DNA from: Leucobacter luti
GTDB taxonomy: Bacteria; Actinomycetota; Actinomycetes; Actinomycetales; Microbacteriaceae
Assembly (NCBI RefSeq): GCF_019464495.1
Contig: NZ_CP080492.1
Span: forward strand, 2,294,001 to 2,358,000
Reading direction: 5' to 3'
DNA: 64,000 bases
Below the pieces are notes generated by a model that saw only the letters and a list, made by a program, of their open reading frames with translations, was not told the origin of the DNA and made no database searches. Of this stretch, positions 56,679 to 64,000 are shown piece by piece (positions within the stretch are counted from its first letter, which is position 1; the number at the start of each line of letters is the position of its first letter). The position numbers were made by a program, and so were the translations under genes.

Positions 56679-58382
56679 GTGCACCATGTACACCGCCGTT
56701 CGTTGCTGGGCCTCAGCGCTGGAGCAGTTCTCGTGCTCACCGGACTGTGGGGTGTGGCAGGAACTCCCGCGTTCGCCGCGCCGTCCACGGGAGCCATGCC
56801 GCTGGTGCAGGCCCAGCAACTCGGCGCACCCGCACCTGTGAATTCGACCACTCGGTTGAATCCCATTCTGATTCCGAAAGCGTATGGGGCGCCGTTCCTC
56901 TTTTCTGTGACAGTCGAGCTCGACGCCGCTTCGAACCTCTCCGGCCAGTTCGCCGAGCTGTGGCTCAACGGCGAGAATGTCGGTCAGACTCCGCTGATCT
57001 ACATCGGATCCGGACGATTCTCCGGAATTCTCGCCACTTCACAAGTGCCGAACGCGGGCGAATACTCAGCCGTCGCAAGATTTCCGGGGTTTGAGGCAAC
57101 GACGCCGACAACGGCGGGTGCACTGCCCTCTGAGAGCAGCCCGTACCGCTTCACGGTAGCGCCGCTCGCTTCAACCACCGCGGTGACTGCGGCACCGACC
57201 GCTGAACATGCGTTTGCCACCGTTGACGTCGCGGCATCGGTGCTCGTCCCCGGGTACACGCCCACCGGGAGTGCCTCCCTTATGCTCGATGACACCGAAA
57301 TTGCAACAGCTGCGCTCGAAGCTGCCACTGATCCCTCAGCGGGAAGCCGTGTCGACTTTGTTGGTGTGCGGCTCCCGGCTCACGGCGAGACGCTTTGGGT
57401 GCGGTACCAGGGCTCCGCCGATGGCAATATGGCACCTTCGGATTCCGTGCGCACTCCCATCCACATCGATCCGCTTGACACGAGTGTCGACGTGCGTCTT
57501 GACCCTTCACAGATCCGCGCCGACGACACCACTGACCTTCACATCACCGTCACAAACGAGACGTTGGGATCGAGCCAGGATCCCGTTGGAAGTATCGAAG
57601 TGCTCATTGATGGAGCGGTCGCAGTGACGATGGCTCAGGCCCAGGACGTGGATCCAGAATCGGGCAACGGCGTCTCGCGCTACTCAGTTCCTTTGGGGGG
57701 CTCCGAGCTCGGCCTCGGAACACATGATGTCACCGTGCAGTTCCTCCCCGAGCCGGGCTTCACCGAGTCCAGCAGTGAGCCGGTCTCGCTCACGGTGCAG
57801 GGTATTCCTACGTGGATCACGAGCGACGTGGCAGTTGTCGCGGGCACCCCCGCGCATCCCGCCCGTGTGCTGGTGCGCGCATCGGTCGATCCCGCGGCTG
57901 GACCTGCATCGGCAGCGAAGGGCGCGCTGCGTGCTGCGCCGGAGGAGGTCACCGCGTCAAGTGGCTCCGCAGCGGCTGGATACGTGCAGGCCTTCGTCGC
58001 AGGAGAACCACTCGGAGACCCTGTATGGCTGGCCGAAGGGGCCGCCGATGTCGAACTGAGGGGCCTTGCAGAAGGCCGGCACGACGTCGAGATTCGATTC
58101 ACCCCCACTGAAGACCCCAACGCGCTGAAATCGAGTATGTCGATCACTGCAGAGATCACGGCTGACGCGGCCCCGAAACCAGGACCGAAGCCGGAACCGA
58201 AGCCAGGACCAGCGCCGGACCCTGGGCCGGAGCAACCAGGACAGCCCGCCCAGCCCTCGCTTGCCCAGACAGGCGCACCCGGAGGACACCCGTTGTTCGC
58301 GCTGGGGGCAGCGTCTGTGCTGCTCGCAGCGTCCGTGCTGTTCGCCGGCTCGCGTCGCCTCAGCCGGCATCCGCGGGCGTAA
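56679..58382 (+). CDS. Surface protein with Ig-like domains and LAQTG signal
   Basis: A 567-residue secreted protein. It starts at the GTG at 56679 behind AAGAAAGG. Signal peptide RRSLLGLSAGAVLVLTGLWG, cleaved near AFAA. Four or five beta-sandwich segments follow with Ig-like pattern (GSASLMLDDTEIATAALEAA; VGSIEVLIDGAVAVTMAQAQ), then a Pro-Gly-Lys linker (GPKPEPKPGPAPDPGPE), LAQTG, a hydrophobic helix and RRLSRHPR. I do not see an enzyme domain. A strong terminator follows. Confidence 0.82.
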   Translation: MHHVHRRSLLGLSAGAVLVLTGLWGVAGTPAFAAPSTGAMPLVQAQQLGAPAPVNSTTRLNPILIPKAYGAPFLFSVTVELDAASNLSGQFAELWLNGENVGQTPLIYIGSGRFSGILATSQVPNAGEYSAVARFPGFEATTPTTAGALPSESSPYRFTVAPLASTTAVTAAPTAEHAFATVDVAASVLVPGYTPTGSASLMLDDTEIATAALEAATDPSAGSRVDFVGVRLPAHGETLWVRYQGSADGNMAPSDSVRTPIHIDPLDTSVDVRLDPSQIRADDTTDLHITVTNETLGSSQDPVGSIEVLIDGAVAVTMAQAQDVDPESGNGVSRYSVPLGGSELGLGTHDVTVQFLPEPGFTESSSEPVSLTVQGIPTWITSDVAVVAGTPAHPARVLVRASVDPAAGPASAAKGALRAAPEEVTASSGSAAAGYVQAFVAGEPLGDPVWLAEGAADVELRGLAEGRHDVEIRFTPTEDPNALKSSMSITAEITADAAPKPGPKPEPKPGPAPDPGPEQPGQPAQPSLAQTGAPGGHPLFALGAASVLLAASVLFAGSRRLSRHPRA

Positions 58383-58403
58383 ACGCGACTCTCGTCCATC
58401 CTC

Positions 58404-58437
58404 TGGGACCCGTCGCCTCCGCGCGACGGGTCCCAGT
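58404..58437 (+). terminator. Terminator of the LAQTG surface gene
   Basis: A perfect 14-bp stem, CTGGGACCCGTCGC with GCGACGGGTCCCAG, and loop CTCCGC, 21 bases past the stop. Confidence 0.9.
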
Positions 58438-58983
58438 GTTCGCTCAACGGGGCTGATCTGAATGACAGGGACCACTCACGGCTCGAGCTGTGCAGCGCCG
58501 CCGGTGCGGCAGCGGTGCTGCACTCGGGCGGCCCTTTCGGGTCGCGGGTCGCGGGTCGCGGATCGCGGCTCGCTGGTCTCATCGCGATAGCCACCCGATA
58601 GTCACCACGCAGCTGTGCGCGCACACCGGCCATGAGTGAGATCCGCACGCCACGACCCGCGAGAGCGCTGTGCTGGCGTGCGTGCACCTCGCGGTGCAGG
58701 TCGCACAGAGTGCACTCGATGACAGCTCAACCTCCACCTACGTTGCAGCGCGGCTGAGCAGGATCCATCCCTAGTTTGCCTGCGCTGCTACCTATGCACC
58801 CCTCGTGCAACCGAGCATAGATACACCAGTGCCTGCGTTGCGCCGTGAATACCCACGCAACCTCGGCGCACGTACCCGCTCCGTCGGGTGTTGTCGTGAG
58901 CGCTCGTGTCTGGTGCCGAGAAGGTGAGCGAATGCACCTCAAGCGCACGCGCTGGCCGCTGCACCCCCTGATTTGGAGAAAAC
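58438..58983. other. Gene-free spacer before the RCC1 gene
   Basis: About 545 bases without a credible gene. A small GGTCGCGG-type tandem repeat lies near 58538-58570. The end holds the RCC1 ribosome site GGAGAAAA. Confidence 0.55.
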
Positions 58984-61083
58984 ATGTCGAAGCGAATGCT
59001 GAACCGTCTGACCGTGGCGGCGGCCGCACTGGGCCTACTGCTCTGCGGCGGAACGGCGCCCGCATTTGCAAGCCCATCGCCCGGCGAGGGCCCCGACACC
59101 GGTGGCACGGAGGTGGTGCTCCCCGCCCCGCTCGGCCTGGTGTTCTCCCAGGTGAGCGCCGGATCAACGCATACGCTCGCGCTTGACAACGCGGGCAAGC
59201 TGTACTCGTGGGGCGATAACGAGTACGGGCAACTTGGCGATGGCAGTACAACTTCGCGCGATACACCCGTGCAGGTGTTGCCGCCGCAGGGAGTCCGATT
59301 TGTGCAGATCGATGCGTCACGCGATGGGTCGATGGCGTTGGGAGACGACGGCAACGCATACGCGTGGGGACTGAACATCCAAGGCCGTTTTGGGTACCGA
59401 TCTCCGAGTCAGCACAGTGTGCCGACACTGGTGCCGGGGGTCGCTGGAGTGGCGTTCGTGCAGGTCAGCATGTCAGACACTCATGCGTTAGCGATCGGTA
59501 GCGACGGAAACACGTATGGCTGGGGAGGCAACGCCTTTGGGCAGTTGGGAGATGGACGGGACCACGTGTATTCCAGCCCGCTCACGCCCGTTCAGCTGCC
59601 AGACGCAGTGCGGTTCGTCAAGGTCGCTCCGAGGAGTGGGGCATCCGCTGCGCTCGGCGACAACGGGAAAGTGTATGCCTGGGGCAACGTTTTTTCTACC
59701 CTGTACAGCACGCCGAAGCTCGTCGAGACTCCGGATGGGCTGGCGCTCACTGAGATCGCCTCAGGAGGATTCCATGTGAGCATGATCGGGGACGATGGCG
59801 GGACATATGCGTGGGGCTTAAACGAATATGGGCAATTGGGCGATGGCACCACCGTGGATCGGCGCAGCGCGCCAGTGCCTGTCCTGACGCCACCAGGTGT
59901 CAGCTTCACGCACACCGCAGGCGGATTTCTCCACTCAGCCGCAATTGGAGATGACGGAAACGCCTACACGTGGGGGTATAACGCTGCCGGGCAACTCGGC
60001 GACGGCGGAACGGTCGCACGCAACGCGCCGGCCAAAGTGGACCTGCCCGCTGGGGCGTCGCTGGTTCAGATCAGCGCGGGGAAGGCACACACCGTCGCGC
60101 TTGATGAACGAGGGAATGCTTACGCCTGGGGGGACAACAGTCGTGGACAACTCGGTGCCGGGGCCACGGGAGACGAAAACCGGCCGGTCCAGGTGTCGAC
60201 CCCGCCGGTCACGGTTACGGCGGTTTCGTTTGATGAGGAGTACGGAGACGACCTGACTGACAATGGCGACGGTACGATCCAGGTGAAAACCCCGGCGCAT
60301 GCACCGGGGGTCGTGGACGTGGTGGTGGAATGGGAACACAACGGGGAAGTGCAGCAGCCAGTGCGCTACCCAGCGGCATTTACGTACCTGCCCACCACTG
60401 TCGCCCCAACCGTCACCAATCCCGCCCACCAGTCCGTACTGGCCGGCGATACTGCGACCTTCGAGGTTCAGACGACAGGGATGCCGGTTCCAGACGTGGC
60501 CTGGGAAGCGTCTGCCGATCAGGGGCGGACCTGGAGTCCGACTGTTGCGAGTGCCGCCGCTTCTCTCTCGGAGGATTCTCGCGTCTTGACGGTACGGGGG
60601 AGCCACGCGAACAACGGAGTCCAGTATCGGGCGGTCGCATCAAACACGGCGGGCACGGTCTTGAGCGAACCAGCAACTCTTGAAGTGCGCAGCGCGCTGA
60701 AGCCGACTACGCCGCCGACCACCCCGCCCAGCACGCCACCGACCACGCCACCGAAGGTCGCAACCCCGCAACAGTCCGACTCGAACTCCCCGAATCTTGC
60801 GAAGACGGGACAGACCATGGCGCTCGCGGTCTGGGCAGCAGCGGCCCTCACGCTTTCCGGAGCTGTGGTCTCGACACTCGCTCTGCGCGCGAGAAATCGC
60901 GCAGGCCAAGCCCGCAGGCCAAGCCCGCAGGCCAAGCCCGCAGGGCAAATGATCGAGTCTGAGAGCTGTGCCGCGGTGGTCGGCGCTGCCTGCTCCGTGT
61001 CCGGCTCCCAATCCTCGATCCCCGCTCCCGGTCCCGAACATCGAGCCCCGAGGCCCCGAAGACCGAGCCCCGAGCTTACGTGA
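58984..61083 (+). CDS. RCC1-repeat surface protein with LAKTG signal
   Basis: A 699-residue protein. Signal peptide KRMLNRLTVAAAALGLLLCG, cleaved near AFAS. Seven RCC1-type propeller blades (about 50-405) recur, with units such as YSWGDNEYGQLGDGSTTSRD, AYAWGDNSRGQLGAG and TYAWGLNEYGQLGDG. An IPT-like strand region and an Ig-like domain follow (about 405-575), then a TPPTTPPST linker and LAKTG plus helix near 600-635. After the usual basic end (RARNRAGQ) there are about 65 more residues, unusual for a sortase substrate, encoded in part by a 13-bp tandem repeat. The ATG at 58984 has GGAGAAAAC upstream. Confidence 0.87.
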   Translation: MSKRMLNRLTVAAAALGLLLCGGTAPAFASPSPGEGPDTGGTEVVLPAPLGLVFSQVSAGSTHTLALDNAGKLYSWGDNEYGQLGDGSTTSRDTPVQVLPPQGVRFVQIDASRDGSMALGDDGNAYAWGLNIQGRFGYRSPSQHSVPTLVPGVAGVAFVQVSMSDTHALAIGSDGNTYGWGGNAFGQLGDGRDHVYSSPLTPVQLPDAVRFVKVAPRSGASAALGDNGKVYAWGNVFSTLYSTPKLVETPDGLALTEIASGGFHVSMIGDDGGTYAWGLNEYGQLGDGTTVDRRSAPVPVLTPPGVSFTHTAGGFLHSAAIGDDGNAYTWGYNAAGQLGDGGTVARNAPAKVDLPAGASLVQISAGKAHTVALDERGNAYAWGDNSRGQLGAGATGDENRPVQVSTPPVTVTAVSFDEEYGDDLTDNGDGTIQVKTPAHAPGVVDVVVEWEHNGEVQQPVRYPAAFTYLPTTVAPTVTNPAHQSVLAGDTATFEVQTTGMPVPDVAWEASADQGRTWSPTVASAAASLSEDSRVLTVRGSHANNGVQYRAVASNTAGTVLSEPATLEVRSALKPTTPPTTPPSTPPTTPPKVATPQQSDSNSPNLAKTGQTMALAVWAAAALTLSGAVVSTLALRARNRAGQARRPSPQAKPAGQMIESESCAAVVGAACSVSGSQSSIPAPGPEHRAPRPRRPSPELT
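60901..60945 (+). repeat. 13-bp tandem repeat in the RCC1 gene tail
   Basis: GCAGGCCAAGCCC occurs three times exactly (60901-60939), followed by a partial copy. The period of 13 means each gain or loss of a unit shifts the reading frame of the tail. Confidence 0.9.
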
Positions 61084-61116
61084 CATCGAGCGGAGCACCG
61101 CGAAAGAGTCAGTCTT

Positions 61117-61146
61117 GTGGGCACCCGTGTGGGCACGGGTGCCCAC
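61117..61146. terminator. Bidirectional terminator between RCC1 and the Ntn hydrolase
   Basis: A perfect 13-bp stem, GTGGGCACCCGTG with CACGGGTGCCCAC, and a 4-base loop, 34 bases after one stop and 16 before the other. Confidence 0.9.
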
Positions 61147-61161
61147 ACGACTCCAGGTGAA

Positions 61162-62241
61162 CTACTTCTTCGCGCCCACGAGCTTCTGAACAACTTCCTG
61201 AATTTCGGCGAACTCGTCTTGTTTCTTGGCGACGAACTCAAGCGCCTGGGTGCCGGTTGCCAAGACCTGGGTGGCTGCTTCTCCCACATCGGAGAAGCTG
61301 TGGCTGACGTTGCCCGCAAGTCCGCCCTCCAGCATGAGGCGGCTCACAAGGTCAAGCCTGAGCACCTTCGATCCCTCGGAGAAACTGAGCTCGTCGAGAT
61401 TCACCCACACGATTCCTGGCCGAGTGGTGGATTCGAAGACGTAGCGTTTGTTCGTCAGGTCGAGCACGACTTGCCAGATCGTCTGCGATGCGTCTGGTTT
61501 CCCGGGCTCGGGAGTTCGAAACGGCTGCGCGGCATTCCGGATGATGCTGAACATCGCCGCGATCGCGTCGACCTGGGTTTTCGGCTGCACCTGGTGTTCG
61601 ACGTAGTAGGAGGCCCGAGCGAAACGATCGCTGGCAAGAGTGGACCCGGGAAGAGATTTGTCTCCGCCGAGGCCGTCGAATTGCGTGACGAGTTCCAGCT
61701 GCTTGTCGAAAGTCGGTGAGTTTGTCATGACCTTATAGTCACGGCTGTGGTAGACCTGAGGCTTGCCATCGGTGTATTCAATGATCGCGGAGTCCCCCGT
61801 CGCATCGTTGATTGCGAGATGCAGGGTCGGTACCAGGTGGCCGGTCGGATCGAACAGCTGAGCAATTTCCACCTGTGTGTCGTTTGTCCAGGCGACGGCC
61901 TCCGCAACAGTCGCAAAGTTGTCCAGATAATACTGGAGCCAAATGGCCTGGCTGAGCTGAGTTGCTGAAGCCTCGGGCTTCCCATAATCTGACTCGGCCA
62001 ACCACAGGATGTGCCCGGCGAAGCCCTCTTCGTTCATGCCGTCGGTGGCAACAAGGTCGAACGCGGTCGCGACGATGCTGCCGTATGTTGCTTTCCAAGC
62101 GAGAGTGCCGTGTACGCCGTCGGTGCGCTCGATTCCTCGCGGATACTTCCACAGGTTGGTCAAGAGGTCCATATGAAAATCCATGTTTCGGCCGACAATG
62201 ACCGATCCGTTTGCGTCAGGCCAAACAACTCGTGTGCACAT
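61162..62241 (-). CDS. Linear amide C-N hydrolase (choloylglycine hydrolase family)
   Basis: A 359-residue Ntn hydrolase. The ATG at 62241 makes Cys the second residue (MCTRVVW), which becomes the N-terminal nucleophile after Met removal. GSVIVGRNMDFHMD holds the conserved Arg and Asp of the active site, and FAGHILWLAESDYG and PTLHLAINDATGDSAIIEYT lie where the family has its oxyanion Asn. Family members cut penicillin V, bile salts, ceramide-like or acyl-homoserine amides; the substrate here is unknown. The longer open frame to 62364 would bury the Cys, so I reject it. It is the last gene behind YrhK-like and GadB on the same strand. Confidence 0.87.
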   Translation of the reverse strand: MCTRVVWPDANGSVIVGRNMDFHMDLLTNLWKYPRGIERTDGVHGTLAWKATYGSIVATAFDLVATDGMNEEGFAGHILWLAESDYGKPEASATQLSQAIWLQYYLDNFATVAEAVAWTNDTQVEIAQLFDPTGHLVPTLHLAINDATGDSAIIEYTDGKPQVYHSRDYKVMTNSPTFDKQLELVTQFDGLGGDKSLPGSTLASDRFARASYYVEHQVQPKTQVDAIAAMFSIIRNAAQPFRTPEPGKPDASQTIWQVVLDLTNKRYVFESTTRPGIVWVNLDELSFSEGSKVLRLDLVSRLMLEGGLAGNVSHSFSDVGEAATQVLATGTQALEFVAKKQDEFAEIQEVVQKLVGAKK

Positions 62242-62356
62242 ATGGGTTGCACGTCCTTTCTCGGGTGTGTTCTTGGTCATCATGGTCGGGGTGCCATGGT
62301 GGGTGTGCCATGGTGGGTGGTCGGTCCTGGGCGCATGTGAAATCTGCGCGGAAGAC

Positions 62357-63037
62357 TCATGCATTGCGTCGATTCCACCCGAGCTGGGGGAGCGCGATCA
62401 TGGACGCCAGGAAGAAGCAGAGCGCGCCACTGAAAGTTCCCCAACTCGCGAGGGTCGCGTCCGCAGCGGATCCAGTCTTGGAGATAACTGCACCTGCGGC
62501 GGAAACGGCGAACGCGATGCATCCCAGCATGTTGATGTGCGCTCCCCACCAGCCGGAAGCCTGGGGGTCCCACAACCGTTCGTGTTCCCGGTAGTACGCG
62601 ACATAGACGAAGACGGCGCTGATGAGAAATGCAACCGACCCTCCAGCATCGGGGCTCCACACGAGGCGTTCTTCGGCCCGCACTGTTTTCGCGGTGAGGG
62701 CCGCGCTCGTGCTGATGTTAAACATGATGGTGCCGAAGCTCTGGGTCGCAGCTGCAAGCCAGGCAGCATTGAGCATTCTCCCTGCGGCATTGTTCCCGGG
62801 TTCGACGGCATTCCCGCTCAAAACGACCTGCATCAGGCCAGCCGCTGTGAAGAACCATGCGCCGACAAAGCACAACACATTGGTGGCATCGGCGCTGCCC
62901 AGCCCCCAAATGCTGACCGCCGCGCCACACGCAAACAGGGCAGATCCGATCATGAAGGACCAGCTCTGTTTCGTCACAGTGGGAGTGAGCACGGGAGTGC
63001 GAGCTCTCGGGGAGTCAGTGATCTGTCGATGCGGCAT
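62357..63037 (-). CDS. YrhK-like domain membrane protein
   Basis: A 226-residue protein with six hydrophobic helices. SWSFMIGSALFACGAAVSIW and NVLCFVGAWFFTAAGLMQVV match the paired-helix YrhK domain pattern, and a second similar pair comes later (NMLGCIAFAVSAAGAVISKT; SGALCFFLASMIALPQL). The function is unknown. The ATG at 63037 is chosen over the in-frame TTG at 63046. It lies between gadB and the amide hydrolase, probably one operon. Confidence 0.65.
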   Translation of the reverse strand: MPHRQITDSPRARTPVLTPTVTKQSWSFMIGSALFACGAAVSIWGLGSADATNVLCFVGAWFFTAAGLMQVVLSGNAVEPGNNAAGRMLNAAWLAAATQSFGTIMFNISTSAALTAKTVRAEERLVWSPDAGGSVAFLISAVFVYVAYYREHERLWDPQASGWWGAHINMLGCIAFAVSAAGAVISKTGSAADATLASWGTFSGALCFFLASMIALPQLGWNRRNA

Positions 63038-63200
63038 ATGTTCCAACTGTCGAAGTGACGCTGATCGCAGTGTGTCCGGCCTCCAGATCCGAGTTGGTCT
63101 CGGACCCCGAGCATCTCAGGAGGGAGGAGGAACGAACGTCGGTGTGCACGGATTCTGGAGAGAAGAAATGACCGGCGCTTCGGAGCCCGACGGTCTGCGC

Positions 63201-64000
63201 TTAGTGGGTGAAGCTCTTGCGTTGTTTCTCACGGGGGATGGGCGCCTCAAGATTCTCGAGGAACGCGACTTCTTCGGTGAGTGCGGCGAGGAGCAGTTCG
63301 GCGAGGTCTCGGCTGAGTCCCATGCGCACCACAATGCGCTGAACGACGAGGTCGGCAAGGTTGTCCGGCATGGGATACGCGGGGACCAACCAGCCACGCA
63401 TGCGAAGCCGATCCGCAAGGTCGTAGAGATCCCAGTTGCGCTCGCCCGGTGTGAGCTTCCACGCGAACACGGGAATTGTGTCGCCTCTGCTGATGAGTTC
63501 GAACGGTTCCATTGCTCCGATCTCGGACGAGAGATACGTCGCGACGTCGATCGACCCTTGCTGCACTTCCCGGTACCCCTCCCGTCCCAACCGCAGGAAC
63601 TGGTAATACTGCAGCAGCACCTGCGCGCCCGGGCGCGAGAAGTTGAGCGCCAGAGTGGGCATGTCTCCGCCGAGGTAGCTGACGTGGAAGATGAGGCTCT
63701 CTGGGCAGGCCGCCGTATTCCGCCAGACCACCCACCCCACGCCCGGGTAGACGAGACCGTACTTGTGGCCCGAGGTGCTGATGGAATTGACGCGTGCGAC
63801 CGTGAAGTCCCATTCAAGTTCAGGCTGGCAGAACGGGGCCACCATCGCTCCGGAGGCACCGTCGACATGGATTTTCACATCGAGACCGGTCTCAGCCTCG
63901 ATCTGATCGAGCTTCGCCGCAATCTCTTTCACGGGCTCGTAGAGGCCGGTGTACGTCTGGCCGAGGATAGCGACCACCCCGATCGTGTGCTCGTCCACGT
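63201..64000 (-). CDS. gadB: Glutamate decarboxylase, 3' part
   Basis: The C-terminal 265 or so residues of a glutamate decarboxylase; the gene continues past the window edge. The PLP lysine lies in SISTSGHKYGLVYPGVGWVV, preceded by KIHVDGASGAMVAPF with the PLP-nitrogen Asp. FHVSYLGGDMPTLALNFSRP and QYYQFLRLGREGYREV are hallmark GadB segments. It turns glutamate and H+ into GABA and CO2, which is acid resistance when a GABA antiporter is present; none is visible here. The C-terminus (QRKSFTH) resembles the pH-responsive tail of GadB. Confidence 0.92.
   Translation of the reverse strand, partial: VDEHTIGVVAILGQTYTGLYEPVKEIAAKLDQIEAETGLDVKIHVDGASGAMVAPFCQPELEWDFTVARVNSISTSGHKYGLVYPGVGWVVWRNTAACPESLIFHVSYLGGDMPTLALNFSRPGAQVLLQYYQFLRLGREGYREVQQGSIDVATYLSSEIGAMEPFELISRGDTIPVFAWKLTPGERNWDLYDLADRLRMRGWLVPAYPMPDNLADLVVQRIVVRMGLSRDLAELLLAALTEEVAFLENLEAPIPREKQRKSFTH

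Noticed and set aside
62242..62364. Longer N-terminus of the amide hydrolase
   Set aside because: It would bury the Cys that must become the N-terminal nucleophile.

Overview
The window is high-GC DNA with frequent GTG and TTG starts, strong GGAG-type ribosome binding sites and many 4-base ATGA/GTGA gene overlaps. Several surface proteins end in LAxTG sortase signals. There are also choice-of-anchor-G-like, DUF5819 and HTTM proteins and a DtxR/IdeR-like iron box. Together these point to an actinobacterium, most likely family Microbacteriaceae (Leucobacter-like). That placement is an inference, because no rRNA or other marker gene is present. I see no insertion sequence, phage module, CRISPR array or replication origin.

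Layout. 0-7 kb: 3' part of a LuxR-family regulator (frame broken), an LCP cell-wall ligase, tRNA-Ser(GCU), a small YegP/DUF1508 gene overlapping a frameshifted FAD oxidoreductase, a small membrane protein, a gene-free stretch with 13-14 bp tandem repeats, and an MgtC-like protein. 7-13 kb (minus strand): a 77-nt inverted repeat, an MMPL exporter, a GNAT acetyltransferase and a large LuxR regulator. 13-21 kb (plus strand): a giant surface protein with about 130 Asp-Pro-Gly-Thr/Ala tetrapeptides, a DUF5819-HTTM pair, and an RsbQ-like hydrolase overlapping a PAS-GAF-GGDEF cyclase. 21-34 kb: a PLP decarboxylase, a CPA1 antiporter, a DUF1266 protein, an NCS1 permease plus serine hydrolase with a divergent TetR, an Ig-like surface protein, an aldo/keto reductase, and an MFS exporter with a divergent MarR. 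34-43.3 kb: a LuxR regulator, a five-gene siderophore uptake operon (binding protein, SIP-methyltransferase-like fusion, two permeases, ATPase) and a divergent AraC across an iron box. 43.3-47.3 kb: a dehydrogenase-beta-propeller fusion, TetR, a second dehydrogenase and a small membrane protein. 47.3-61.1 kb: surface proteins (an N-terminal LANTG-type protein, an LRR/SLH-like protein and three LAxTG proteins) interrupted by a DUF1611-racemase pair. 61.1-64 kb: an Ntn amide hydrolase, a YrhK-like membrane protein and the 3' part of glutamate decarboxylase.

Five coding sequences are broken by a single-base shift, and a sixth has probably lost its stop codon to one. Five of the six sites lie at a run of three or more identical bases. 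This looks more like homopolymer sequencing error than six independent pseudogenes, but both siderophore permeases are affected, so real loss cannot be excluded from the sequence alone.

The best leads for new biology are the 3-hydroxyacyl-CoA-dehydrogenase/YWTD-propeller fusion with its TetR and second dehydrogenase, the siderophore reductase fused to a methyltransferase-like domain, the RsbQ hydrolase coupled to a diguanylate cyclase, and the protein that carries a sortase-like sorting signal at its N-terminus.
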